From Streptomyces acidiscabies (lineage in GTDB: Bacteria > Actinomycetota > Actinomycetes > Streptomycetales > Streptomycetaceae): a DNA stretch of 64,000 nt. The stretch spans positions 3,844,001-3,908,000 of the forward strand of contig NZ_JAGJBY010000002.1 of the NCBI RefSeq assembly GCF_020010905.1, in the 5' to 3' direction. The notes beneath the pieces were generated by a model, which ran no database searches, was not told the DNA's origin, and saw nothing but the letters and a program-made list of their open reading frames with translations. This document shows, one piece after another, positions 40,893 through 49,798 of the stretch; positions within the stretch are counted from its first letter, which is position 1, and every line of letters begins with the position of its first letter. Position numbers and translations under genes: made by a program.

Positions 40893-43025
40893 ATGGATTC
40901 ACACGACGGATTCACGCGGACGGGAGGTGCCGTGACCGGCACGGTGGACGGGCTTGTCTGGGGTCATGAGGGTCTTGAGGTGGAGTTCGGGGTTGCTTCC
41001 GATGGGACGCCGAGGGTGGTGCGGGTGGGGGTTGACGGGAGGCGGGTCGATCCTGAAGTCGCGTTGCCGTTGGTTGAGTTGACGGCGTTTGGGCGGGGGA
41101 GTGGGTGGTCGGGGCCGCGCTTCACGGGGACCGCACTCGGTAACCGGCTGCGGTACCGGGGGCATTCGGGTGGGGCCTCGTTCGGGGGGACAGCCGGGTT
41201 TGAGGGGATGACTGTAGAACTCCACGACGCCGAGACCGGGTTGACCGCCTTCGTCGAGTTCGAGGGTGTCGCCGGGGTGTCGGTGCTGCGGTCACGGGTG
41301 CGGCTCCGGAACGACGGCCGTGAGCCTCTTGTCGTCCAGTCCGTCAGCAGTCTGCTCCTCGGTGTACTGCCGCCTCCTCACTTGCTGGACGTGCACTGGG
41401 CTCGTAACGACTGGCTCGCGGAGTGCCGTTGGGACTGTGCGCCGGTCCGGGACGTCGTCGCCGATATCGGGGCCGCCGTCCATCAGCACGACAGCCGGGC
41501 CGCGTTCCGCCTTACCGGGCGCGGGAGTTGGCCTACCGACGGGCACCTCGCCATGGGCGCGCTGACCGAAGTGGGCGACGGGCGGGCCTGGTTGTGGCAG
41601 ATCGAGTCGCCCGCCGGGTGGCGGTGGGATCTGGGGGAGCGGGACGGGCGGACGTGCCTCGCGCTCAATGGGCCCACCGACGCGGAGCATCAGTGGCGGG
41701 TGCGGCTCGGGGTGGGGGAGTCGTTCACGACCGTGCCGGTCGCCCTGGCGGCCGGTGCCGGGTTCGACGACGCCATGGGGGCGTTGACCTCGTACCGGCG
41801 TGCTGTGCGGCGTCCGCACGCCGACCATGTGGCGCTGCCTGTCGTCTTCAACGACTACATGAACACGCTGATGGGGGACCCGACCACGGCGAAGCTGCTG
41901 CCGTTGATCGACGCGGCGGCCGAGGTGGGGGCGGAGTATTTCTGCATCGACTCCGGGTGGTACGACGATGACGCCGACGGGTGGTGGGACAGCGTCGGCG
42001 CGTGGGAGCCGTCCGCCCGGCGTTTTCCCGACGGGGGCATTCAGCGGGTGCTGGAGCGGATCCGGGAGCGCGGGATGGTGCCCGGGCTCTGGCTGGAGCC
42101 CGAGGTCGTGGGCGTACGCAGCCCTGTCGCCCGGTCGCTTCCCGACGACGCCTTCTTCCAGCGGGACGGCATCCGGCTCACCGAACAGGGCCGCCATCAG
42201 CTCGACTTGAGACACCCGGCGGCTCGTGCACACCTTGACCGGACCGTCGACCGGATCGTCGGGGAGTGGGGGGTGGGGTATCTCAAGCTCGACTACAACA
42301 TCGTCGTTGATCCCGGGACGGTCGGGCCTGAGGACCTTGCGCCAGGGGCGGGGCTGCTCGGGCATGGCCACGCGTATCTGTCGTGGCTGTCAGGGGTGTT
42401 GGACCGGTATCCGGGGTTGGTCGTCGAGAACTGTGCGTCCGGGGGGATGCGGATGGACGGCGCGACCCTCGCGGTTTCCCAACTCCAGTCCACCAGTGAC
42501 CAACAGGACCCCTTGCGCTACCCGCCCATCGCCGCGTCCGCGCCTACGGCTGCGCCGCCTGAGCAGGGGGCCGTGTGGGCCTACCCCCAGCCGTCGTACT
42601 CCGACGAGTTGATCTCGTTCACGCTGGGTGGGGCGTTGCTGGGGCGGGTTCATCTGTCGGGGCATCTGGATCAGATGAGTTCTCGTCAGATCGCCTTGGT
42701 TCGCGGGGCGTTGGACACGTACAAGGCGATTCGGGGTGACCTGGCGCGGGGGTTGCCGTTCTGGCCGGTGGGGTTGCCGGGGTGGGGGGACGAGTGGGTG
42801 GTGTTGGGGATGCGGGTGCCGGGTGGGGCGACGTATCTGTCCGTGTGGCGGCGGGGAGGGGAAGACGAACTCCGGGTGCCTGTTGAGCATTTGGCGGGGC
42901 CAGGGGTGGGGGTCGAGGTGCTGCATCCGGGTGCTGCGGGGAGTGGGGGCGCAGTGTGGGACGGGGGTGGGGTGGTGGTGTCGGTGCCGCTCGTGCCGGG
43001 GGTGGTGCTGGTGCGGTTGAGCTGA
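40893..43025 (+). CDS. GH36 alpha-galactosidase
   Basis: 710 residues. N-terminal beta-supersandwich, then the catalytic barrel with WLEPEVVG, nucleophile Asp467 in YLKLDYN and acid/base Asp536 in STSDQQDP, and NCASGGMRMD between them; a C-terminal beta domain follows. No signal peptide, so it acts in the cytoplasm on imported alpha-galactosides. ATG 40893 lacks a strong ribosome site; a GTG about 13 codons later has GGGAGG close by and is an alternative. Divergent from the LacI gene, with both operators upstream. Confidence 0.9.
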   Translation: MDSHDGFTRTGGAVTGTVDGLVWGHEGLEVEFGVASDGTPRVVRVGVDGRRVDPEVALPLVELTAFGRGSGWSGPRFTGTALGNRLRYRGHSGGASFGGTAGFEGMTVELHDAETGLTAFVEFEGVAGVSVLRSRVRLRNDGREPLVVQSVSSLLLGVLPPPHLLDVHWARNDWLAECRWDCAPVRDVVADIGAAVHQHDSRAAFRLTGRGSWPTDGHLAMGALTEVGDGRAWLWQIESPAGWRWDLGERDGRTCLALNGPTDAEHQWRVRLGVGESFTTVPVALAAGAGFDDAMGALTSYRRAVRRPHADHVALPVVFNDYMNTLMGDPTTAKLLPLIDAAAEVGAEYFCIDSGWYDDDADGWWDSVGAWEPSARRFPDGGIQRVLERIRERGMVPGLWLEPEVVGVRSPVARSLPDDAFFQRDGIRLTEQGRHQLDLRHPAARAHLDRTVDRIVGEWGVGYLKLDYNIVVDPGTVGPEDLAPGAGLLGHGHAYLSWLSGVLDRYPGLVVENCASGGMRMDGATLAVSQLQSTSDQQDPLRYPPIAASAPTAAPPEQGAVWAYPQPSYSDELISFTLGGALLGRVHLSGHLDQMSSRQIALVRGALDTYKAIRGDLARGLPFWPVGLPGWGDEWVVLGMRVPGGATYLSVWRRGGEDELRVPVEHLAGPGVGVEVLHPGAAGSGGAVWDGGGVVVSVPLVPGVVLVRLS

Positions 43026-43035
43026 GCGTGGCCGT

Positions 43036-43063
43036 GGGCGGTACGAGTCTCCTCGTACCGCCC
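43036..43063. terminator. Bidirectional terminator hairpin
   Basis: Perfect 12-bp stem (43036-43047 with 43052-43063) with a four-base loop, between the convergent alpha-galactosidase and peptidoglycan-binding genes. Confidence 0.78.
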
Positions 43064-43070
43064 GGTCGGG

Positions 43071-43529
43071 TCAGAGCATGCAGCCGTTGGGGCAGAAGGA
43101 GGCCATCCGCTTGAACGCGGCCCGGGTGTTCGGTCCGGGATCTCCGTCGATCGCGTCGTTGTAGTCGTAGAACCGCGCGAGGAAACGCTGGAGCGCCTCC
43201 ACCGTGTTGGGGCCGACGATGCCGTCGATGGTGTCCCTGTAACCGAAGTTCGCCTTGAGGTAGCGCTGGATCGCCTTCCAGCTCTCGGTGCCGAGCAGGC
43301 CGTCGAGGTCGCCGCGGTAATCCCAGCGGGCCTGGAGCGCGCCCTGGACCTTCCTGGCCTCCGCCTGGCTCAGGCCGAGGTTGACCGTCGCGAGGATGCG
43401 GGCTTCGGTGCTGGACGCTGCTTTCGTCTCCTGTGCGGGTGCGGCGAATCCCGCGCTTGCGCCTGCCAGACTGCCGGCGGCGATTGCGGCGGCCGTCGCC
43501 GCGCCGACGAGGGTCCTGGTCAGAGTCAT
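43071..43529 (-). CDS. Secreted peptidoglycan-binding domain protein
   Basis: 152 residues. Signal peptide (LVGAATAAAIAAGSLAGASA), then two PG_binding_1-like repeats: WDYRGDLDGLLGTESWKAIQ and YRDTIDGIVGPNTVEALQRF, with a third partial DGDPGPNTRAAFKR. No catalytic domain is attached. Such proteins are common in Streptomyces and may anchor to the wall or modulate hydrolases. ATG 43527-43529 follows AGGA at nine bases; ATG 43538 is too close to it. Confidence 0.82.
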   Translation of the reverse strand: MTLTRTLVGAATAAAIAAGSLAGASAGFAAPAQETKAASSTEARILATVNLGLSQAEARKVQGALQARWDYRGDLDGLLGTESWKAIQRYLKANFGYRDTIDGIVGPNTVEALQRFLARFYDYNDAIDGDPGPNTRAAFKRMASFCPNGCML

Positions 43530-43559
43530 GGGTCGCATTCCTGTCCCGTTCGGTCGTGA

Positions 43560-43587
43560 GGCGGCACCCGATGTGCCGGATGCCGCC
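43560..43587 (-). terminator. Stem-loop after the GH43 gene
   Basis: GGCGGCA at 43560-43566 pairs with TGCCGCC at 43581-43587 about 95 bases beyond the GH43 stop on the minus strand. Weak; it could instead belong to the leader of the peptidoglycan-binding gene. Confidence 0.4.
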
Positions 43588-43682
43588 CCTTTTGTTCAGA
43601 GCGTCTTGCTGCCCTGGAAATGCTGGCCGGTACGGGGGATGCGGGGTACCTCGAAGGTTCCAGGTACGTAATCGGGGGGTGG

Positions 43683-45170
43683 TTACTCTCCTGACGGTGC
43701 TGTCTGGGGGGTGCCCAAGGCCACCGGGGTTCCGAAGTTCGGTGTGCCGTCCGTGTTCCACGTGAACTTCTGTGCCCGTGTCGAGCGGTTCATGTCGCAG
43801 CCGCCGCCCGCTGAGCTGTTGGCGTGGTAGACCATCCAGTCCTCCGTGCCGTCCGGGGACTTGAAGAAGCCGTTGTGGCCCGGGCCGTAGACGCCGTTGG
43901 CGTTGGAGCGTTGGAAGACCGGGTTGGGGGACTTCGTCCAGGAGGACGAGTTGAGGGGGTCGCCGCCGGTGTAAGTGAGCATGCCCAGCTTGTAGTCCGG
44001 TGTGGAGCAGTGGCTCGCCGAGTAGACGATGAACGTCCTGCCGTTGCGCTGGAGGACTTCCGCGCCCTCGTTGACCGCGCCGCCGACCGTCTCCCAGCTG
44101 TAGGTCGACGTCGAGAGGATGCGTCGAGTGCCGCTCGCTGTCCACGGGTTGGAGAGCGGACGGATGAACATGGGCTGCGAGCCGTTGTAGAACGTGCCCA
44201 ACAGGTAGAGCTGGCCGTTGAGTTGGAGGATGCCCGGGTCCAACTCCCAGGTGTTGTCCTGGGACGGGTCCAGGAGGTCCGCCTTGAACGTGTACGGGCC
44301 CATCGGGTCGAGACCCGCGCTCTCCAGGACGTGGATGCGCTGTGTGCCGAGGTCGAACGGCTCACGTCCGGCCGTGTAGTAGAAGTACCAGCGCTGGCCG
44401 TTCGGCCCGTTGAGGAGATGGAACTCCGGCGCCCACATCGTGCCGGCGCCGTTCGGCCGGGTCAGGTTGAAAACGACCTGGTCCGAGGCGGTCGCGAGCC
44501 CCGCGAGGGTCGGCGACTTGCGCATGGTGATCGTGGAGTTCCACGTCGTCGTCGCCAGGTAGTAGTTGCCGTTGTAGTACGTCATCCACGGGTCGGGCCC
44601 CTGCTGCTTCAGCGGATTCGTGAAGGTCCCCGGCGTGGACCCACCCCCGCTGAAGCCGGGCAGCCGCCACACCCTCCCGCCCGTCGAACTGCACGGCAAC
44701 TGCACGAGGTTGGTGTTCGACGCCGACGAACCCCCGCTCGGCGCCACGCACTTCCCCGACCCGACGGACACGAGGGTGAACGTCTTGTCCGTCCCGCTCA
44801 CCGCGACCGGCGCCAACCGCCACTGCTGGTTGGTCCCGCCATGGCACGGCCACTGGATGACGGCCGCGTCGTCGGCGCTGGACGCCCCGTACACGTCGAC
44901 GCACTGCCCGGACTGCGCGGTCACGGTGTAGACGTCACTCGTCCCGGCGACCGGCGTGTAGGTGAAACTCTGATTGGCACCGGACGAGCAGGAGAACGCC
45001 CGCAACTGCGTCCCGTTGGCCGTCGAACTTCCCGGCAGATCCAGGCAGTTGCCACCGTTCTGGTTGACGCCCGTCGAGGTGAACGCCACGGCGGCGGACG
45101 CGGACTGCGGCGCCACGAGGAAGGCGACCGCGAGCGCGAACAGGGCGAGGAGCACCCGGGATCTGGTCAT
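43683..45170 (-). CDS. Secreted GH43 arabinofuranosidase-like enzyme with ricin-type lectin domain
   Basis: 495 residues: signal peptide, a ricin B/CBM13 domain (about 27-160; CLDLPGSSTANGTQLRAFSC, QCVDVYG, NQQWRL), then a five-bladed GH43 domain (about 170-490). Catalytic residues: Asp in QGPDPWMTYYN, Asp in TWELDPGILQL and Glu in AVNEGAEVLQRNG. GH43 members of this type are mostly alpha-L-arabinofuranosidases. The ATG overlaps the stop of the upstream large glycosidase (ATGA), so both are made together and exported. Confidence 0.87.
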   Translation of the reverse strand: MTRSRVLLALFALAVAFLVAPQSASAAVAFTSTGVNQNGGNCLDLPGSSTANGTQLRAFSCSSGANQSFTYTPVAGTSDVYTVTAQSGQCVDVYGASSADDAAVIQWPCHGGTNQQWRLAPVAVSGTDKTFTLVSVGSGKCVAPSGGSSASNTNLVQLPCSSTGGRVWRLPGFSGGGSTPGTFTNPLKQQGPDPWMTYYNGNYYLATTTWNSTITMRKSPTLAGLATASDQVVFNLTRPNGAGTMWAPEFHLLNGPNGQRWYFYYTAGREPFDLGTQRIHVLESAGLDPMGPYTFKADLLDPSQDNTWELDPGILQLNGQLYLLGTFYNGSQPMFIRPLSNPWTASGTRRILSTSTYSWETVGGAVNEGAEVLQRNGRTFIVYSASHCSTPDYKLGMLTYTGGDPLNSSSWTKSPNPVFQRSNANGVYGPGHNGFFKSPDGTEDWMVYHANSSAGGGCDMNRSTRAQKFTWNTDGTPNFGTPVALGTPQTAPSGE

Positions 45171-48100
45171 GGTCCGTACACCTTCGCTTCGAGAAGACCG
45201 ACCGAACTGCTGCCGGTACCGGTCAACAGCACCCGCAGCCGACTGGTGTTCGTGGCGGTGAACGCCACATGGTTGTACTGGTCCTTCGCGAGCGTGTACG
45301 CACTCGCCCCCGGCACATCGACGTACGAACTCCCGTTCCAGTACTGGAGTCTCCAGGCCGACGGCATGTCGATGCCTTGGTCGTCGTCGAAGAAGTACAC
45401 GTCCGCCGAGCTGACCGTCCGCGCGGCCGGCCACGTCAACTCGGCCCACTGCTGGCCGGTCTCGGGCCAAGTCCCCCAGCGTGGATTCACCGTGTCGTTC
45501 GACGACGGCGGATCGACCCCGTCGTTGACGGCCGCGACGCTCTCCCACGACGACGTGTACGACGCCGAAGCGGTCGCCGACAGCGCCTGGTTGGACGGCG
45601 GTTGGACGCCACCCCGGTTGAACACCTTCACCTCGGTGAGCCCGGTCCTCGCCCCGGACGCGTTGGTCGCGAGCACCCGGACCCGCTGCGCGCTCACCGC
45701 CGGGAACGTCACGAGGTTGTAGTTGGCGCGCGGCACCGAGGGACTCTTCGTCTGACTCGGCACGTCCACCCACGAACTCCCGTTCCAGTACTGGATGGTG
45801 TACGCCGACGGCGCCCGGTACGTCGTACTGGCCGGGCGGCTGTCCTTGAAGTACAGGCGCACCTCGTTGAGCGTGCGGGACGTCCCGAGGTTCAGCTCGT
45901 ACCAGTCCTGCGCGTTCGGGGAACCGCCCGCACCCCAGAAGGGTTCGTTGGTCGGATACCCGTCGACGGCACCGGACGTCGCGCTGCCGGAACCGGTGTA
46001 GGAGGCCGAAGTCGTCGCGCCCGAGGCGAGGTTGGTGAGGTCGGCGGTCAGGTCGACGCCCGCCTTCGCGAGCATGTCGGTCATGCGGGGACTGTCCTGG
46101 ACGACCTGGTTCGGCGCCTTCAGCCCGGCAACCGCCGTGTGATAGCTGACCGTTCCGCTCGTCGTCACGTCACCCGTCGCCGGGTCCCACGTGAACGGCA
46201 CCAGTGAGTTCACGGTCGCCACCCGGCTCCCGTTGATGAAGATCGAGTACCCCTCGGGGACCCCGGGATAGCGCACGACACCGTCGGACGGGTCGTCCCA
46301 CACGATCGTCAAGTCGGCACCCCGGTAACGGACGTTGTTGACCGTGAAGTGCGACCAGCCGATATCGATCGGCGACAGCTCCACCTTCGCGTCGTTGCGC
46401 GGACGCAGACCCGCCGCGTCCTCGATGACCGTCCAGTTGCTGCTGCCCAGGATGTTGTGGTGGATCCAGGAACGGTAGGTGATCGCGCTCCCGTTCCAGT
46501 CCGCCCAGAACTCGTTGGCGTCCGGCCACTGCGTGTTGCCGTTGACGTACTGCGCCCACGTGTTCCAGTACAGGAGCTTCTTGTAATCCGTCGCGCTCAT
46601 CCAGGAGTTGGGGTAGTTGCGCAGGACGGACGAGTAGAGCCTGAACTGCACCGTGGAGTTGATGGTCGAGAAGTTGTTGGAGCCCGGCTGGCCCGCGTCG
46701 GCCGCCGCCTGCTTGTCGACCTGGTTCGCGGTGTAGAACGGGAACACCGGGTACTGCGCGGGGTCGTCGAACAGACGCAGCGCCTGCCGGTAGGTCGCCG
46801 TGTTGGGGACCGCGCCGACCGAGAACGGGTAGTAGTTGTTGATCTCCTTCCATGGCACCCACTCGTTGGTGGACTTCAGCCGGTGCTCGAAGAGTTGGCG
46901 GTTCGGGTTCCACAGGACGTTGACGATGGCGTCCTTGATCTGGTTCGCCAGCGTCCGCATCTCCGCCGCCTTGGCGGTGTTCCCGGTCGCGTCGTACGCC
47001 TGCGCCGCCGCCAGCGCGCCGCTGTACTGGTACGCGGACTCGGCGCGGTCCATATTGCCGGGCTTCCAGTGGAAGGACACGGCGTCCGCGTCGTTGCCGG
47101 TCAGCGCACCCCAGTCGTACTCGATGAGCTTGTTGTTGTCGTGGTCGTAGTAGGCGAGTTGGCCCTTCACGTCGCCCTCGGCGTAGTGCGCGAGGTTCGC
47201 CGCGATACCGGGCTGGCCGCCGTGGAGCTGGTAACTGCGCCACGCCGCCTCGGCGATGTACTGCGTGTAGCTGTTGGACCAGTTCTCCGGGTCGCCCGGG
47301 TTGTCCAAGAAGCGTCCGCCCTTGGAGACTTGGCCGACGCTCAGCCAGTCGCCGTACGAATACGCCGGGTCCCGCAGGTACTTGAGGTCGTCGATGTGCA
47401 TCGGCTGGGTCAGCGCGATCGCGTTGTTGTAGCCGAGGACACCCTCGGTCGACGTCGGGAACTGGAAGGTCTGGCCCGGGATGTCGGCGTCCAGGTTGTT
47501 GAAGCGCATCAGCCACCAGCGGTAGTAGATGTTTTTCTTGATCGCCGGTTCGGGTACGTCGATGTAGGGCACGTTCTTCGCCCACCACTGGTTGTAGGCG
47601 CGCACGTGCGTCGCGAACGCGGTGTCCGGGGTGTATCCGGCGTACGCGGTGTACTCGGTCAGCGAGGCCGGGATCTCGTCGGTGACGAAACCCATCACGA
47701 CCTTCACGGTCACCGTCGCCCCGGCCGCGACCGTCACCGAGCGGTTCAGGCCGCCGCTGGAGACGGTGAACCCGTCGCCGGTCAGGCGGGGTCTGATCGT
47801 CGTGAGGTTGTTGTACGCGTTGACCTGGCCCGTGAGTTCACTCCCGCTGCCGGTCGTCGCGTACGGCGAGGTCGCGCGGAGTTGGAGCGTCGTCGACGCG
47901 GTGCCGTTGTTCCTGATCGCGAGGTTCGTCACGGCGACGTCGTTGTCCGTGATGAACTTGGTCTGCGTCACCGTCGTCGAGCCGCCGGTGTGCACGCTCT
48001 TCCAGTAACTCGGCGCCTGCCAGCGCTGGTTGACCTGTTCGGTGAACGTGCCCGGGGTGATCGCGACCGTGTAGGCGTTGTTGTCGCTGATGCTCTCCCA

Positions 48101-48427
48101 GTACGCGACCTGCCCGCCGAAACCGAGCACGCCCGGGTTGTGGGTCTTCATGAACAGGGCCCGGCCCCGGCTCATCAGCCAAGGCCCCGCCGGGTCGTCG
48201 CCGGAGCGGGCGAGCAGGCGGTCCATCCAGAAGTCGGTGCCCGAACTCTCCGCGTCGTACACGGACTTCATCATGTCGCCGGTCGTGTAGCCGACCGGCG
48301 GGTTCGGGATCGCGGGCCCGTTGAAGGTGGGGAAACCGATCGTCTGCGCCGCGTGGGCCGGGGGCGCGGTGAGGAACGGACAGAGCGTGAGCAGTAACGC
48401 GAGAAGCAGGGCGTGCGGTCTTCTCAT
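45167..48427 (-). CDS. Secreted (alpha/alpha)6-type glycosidase with two discoidin domains
   Basis: 1086 residues: signal peptide (LLLALLLTLCPFLTAPPAHA), an N-terminal beta-sandwich, a helical barrel resembling MGH1/GH63/GH121-type enzymes (about 280-640; PAIKKNIYYRWWLMRFNNLD, WPDANEFWADWNGSA with acidic residues), a beta domain, and two F5/8 type C discoidin (CBM32-like) domains from about 800 to the end. This layout fits a beta-L-arabinobiosidase-like (GH121) or related enzyme, given the GH43 and GH127 neighbours; not proven. Codon 11 is the rare TTA. Promoter and operator are at 48469-48515. Confidence 0.78.
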   Translation of the reverse strand: MRRPHALLLALLLTLCPFLTAPPAHAAQTIGFPTFNGPAIPNPPVGYTTGDMMKSVYDAESSGTDFWMDRLLARSGDDPAGPWLMSRGRALFMKTHNPGVLGFGGQVAYWESISDNNAYTVAITPGTFTEQVNQRWQAPSYWKSVHTGGSTTVTQTKFITDNDVAVTNLAIRNNGTASTTLQLRATSPYATTGSGSELTGQVNAYNNLTTIRPRLTGDGFTVSSGGLNRSVTVAAGATVTVKVVMGFVTDEIPASLTEYTAYAGYTPDTAFATHVRAYNQWWAKNVPYIDVPEPAIKKNIYYRWWLMRFNNLDADIPGQTFQFPTSTEGVLGYNNAIALTQPMHIDDLKYLRDPAYSYGDWLSVGQVSKGGRFLDNPGDPENWSNSYTQYIAEAAWRSYQLHGGQPGIAANLAHYAEGDVKGQLAYYDHDNNKLIEYDWGALTGNDADAVSFHWKPGNMDRAESAYQYSGALAAAQAYDATGNTAKAAEMRTLANQIKDAIVNVLWNPNRQLFEHRLKSTNEWVPWKEINNYYPFSVGAVPNTATYRQALRLFDDPAQYPVFPFYTANQVDKQAAADAGQPGSNNFSTINSTVQFRLYSSVLRNYPNSWMSATDYKKLLYWNTWAQYVNGNTQWPDANEFWADWNGSAITYRSWIHHNILGSSNWTVIEDAAGLRPRNDAKVELSPIDIGWSHFTVNNVRYRGADLTIVWDDPSDGVVRYPGVPEGYSIFINGSRVATVNSLVPFTWDPATGDVTTSGTVSYHTAVAGLKAPNQVVQDSPRMTDMLAKAGVDLTADLTNLASGATTSASYTGSGSATSGAVDGYPTNEPFWGAGGSPNAQDWYELNLGTSRTLNEVRLYFKDSRPASTTYRAPSAYTIQYWNGSSWVDVPSQTKSPSVPRANYNLVTFPAVSAQRVRVLATNASGARTGLTEVKVFNRGGVQPPSNQALSATASASYTSSWESVAAVNDGVDPPSSNDTVNPRWGTWPETGQQWAELTWPAARTVSSADVYFFDDDQGIDMPSAWRLQYWNGSSYVDVPGASAYTLAKDQYNHVAFTATNTSRLRVLLTGTGSSSVGLLEAKVYGP

Positions 48428-48468
48428 CGGAGGCTCCCTGGGTGGGGGTGACGAGAGGCACGGAAAAG

Positions 48469-48486
48469 AACCTAAAAGGTTTTCGC
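48469..48486. promoter_or_regulatory. Operator of the second LacI regulon, copy 1
   Basis: AACCTAAAAGGTTTTCGC directly follows the -10 box of the minus-strand promoter. It matches copy 2 (49755-49772, reverse orientation) at 14 of 18 positions. Confidence 0.7.
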
Positions 48487-48515
48487 AAAGTAGGAGCGAG
48501 CTGATGAGGTGTCAA
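48487..48515 (-). promoter_or_regulatory. Promoter of the glycosidase operon
   Basis: On the minus strand TTGACA (48510-48515), 17-base spacer, TACTTT (48487-48492): a near-consensus vegetative promoter about 60 bases before the start codon. Confidence 0.75.
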
Positions 48516-48576
48516 GGCATCGCGGATGAAGCGGAGTTCGGGAGCCGTCGAACCCCGGATCACCACCGGCCCGGCG

Positions 48577-49605
48577 TCACGACAGGGGCGCCGTCGACCC
48601 CCTGATCACGACCCGGCATCGCACCGTCTCCACCCCCGACCGCCGCGCCCCCTCGATCGCCCCCGACAGCGCGTGCGCCGCCGCCCTCCCCACCTGCTCC
48701 AGATTCATGTCCACGCTCGTCAACGGCGGACGCGAAGCCGCCGTCAGCACCTGCCAGTTGTCGAACCCCATCACCGACACGTCCTCCGGCACCCGCCGCC
48801 CCCGCTCCCGCAACACGTCGATGACCCCCCGGGCGATCTGATCGCTCCCGCACAACACCGCGTCGACCTCGGGGTGTTGGTCGAGGAGCAGCACGGTCGC
48901 CGCCCGCCCCCACCCCTCCGACCAGGCCCCGAACCGGGGTTCACCGACCAGGTCGAGCCCGGCGTCCGCGAGCGCGGACCGCGCCCCCGTCACCCGGTCG
49001 TGCGCGGCGGCGTACCCGGGGTCGCCGGTGATGTGCGCGATCCGGGTCCGGCCGCAGGCCAGCAGATGGGAGACGGCGATCCGGCCGGCGTCCACGTTGT
49101 CCGGGACCAGCGACAGATCCTCGGGGTCCTCCGAGGGCGCGTACGCGTACACCACCGGCACCGGCAGGTTCCGGCCGAGCGACGGACGCGGATCGGTACG
49201 GCTCCCGACGACGATCAGCCCGTCCACCCGGCGCCCCAACAGGGCCCGTACGTGGTGCTGTTCACGGATCGAGTCGCCCCGCGCGTCGCACAGGAACACC
49301 GCGACCTCGCCCGCGCCGAACGCGTCCTCCGCGCCCATCAGGATCGGGATGCTGAACCGGCCCTCCAGGTCGCTGGTGAGCAGACCGACCGTGCCCGAAC
49401 GGCCCTCCAGCAGGCCCCGGGCGAGCTGGTTGGGCCGGAACGCGAGCCGCTCCGCCGCCTCGATGACCCGCTGCCGGGTCTCCGCGCGGACCTGGCTGCG
49501 CCCGTTGAGCGCCTTGGACGCGGTCGCGATGGACACCCCCGCCAGCCGGGCGACGTCACCGAGGGTCGAGGGCTGCGAACGAGCGGGGCCTGGGGCCGGG
49601 GTCAT
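48577..49605 (-). CDS. LacI family regulator of the arabinoside locus
   Basis: 342 residues. HTH and hinge at about 14-65 (STLGDVARLAGVSIATASKA, RAETRQRVIEAAERLAFRPN, ARGLLEGRSGTVGLL), then the sugar-sensing domain ending VSVMGFDNWQVLTAASRPPL then TSVDMNLEQVG. ATG 49603-49605 follows GGAGA. It lies between the glycosidase operon and the divergent importer operon, whose promoters share an operator, and is the obvious repressor for both. Confidence 0.9.
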   Translation of the reverse strand: MTPAPGPARSQPSTLGDVARLAGVSIATASKALNGRSQVRAETRQRVIEAAERLAFRPNQLARGLLEGRSGTVGLLTSDLEGRFSIPILMGAEDAFGAGEVAVFLCDARGDSIREQHHVRALLGRRVDGLIVVGSRTDPRPSLGRNLPVPVVYAYAPSEDPEDLSLVPDNVDAGRIAVSHLLACGRTRIAHITGDPGYAAAHDRVTGARSALADAGLDLVGEPRFGAWSEGWGRAATVLLLDQHPEVDAVLCGSDQIARGVIDVLRERGRRVPEDVSVMGFDNWQVLTAASRPPLTSVDMNLEQVGRAAAHALSGAIEGARRSGVETVRCRVVIRGSTAPLS

Positions 49606-49724
49606 GTGGTTCTCCTTCTCGCGTCGCGTGCGTAAACGGTACGCGAGTTGTTTTCGGCAAGGTGGGCGCACCGGCGTATCCACAGGTTTCGGCGTACGAG
49701 CAAGAACCGTGTCTTACAGGGGGA

Positions 49725-49753
49725 TTGACGAGCCATCAGGTCCGTCCTAGCTT
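49725..49753 (+). promoter_or_regulatory. Promoter of the arabinoside importer operon
   Basis: TTGACG at 49725-49730, 17-base spacer, TAGCTT at 49748-49753, matching the Streptomyces vegetative consensus, 46 bases before the binding-protein ATG. Confidence 0.75.
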
Positions 49754-49754
49754 T

Positions 49755-49772
49755 CTGAAAGCCTTTTCGGTT
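49755..49772. promoter_or_regulatory. Operator of the second LacI regulon, copy 2
   Basis: CTGAAAGCCTTTTCGGTT; its reverse complement aligns with copy 1 at 14 of 18 positions (core GAAARCCTTTT). It covers the expected transcription start one base after the -10 box. Confidence 0.7.
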
Positions 49773-49798
49773 CGTTTCCGCGGGACTGGGGGATCGAC

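Noticed and set aside
46349..48397. A 682-codon plus-strand frame opposite the large discoidin glycosidase
   Set aside because: Arg/Val/Asp-rich shadow typical of high-GC antisense frames; no family features.
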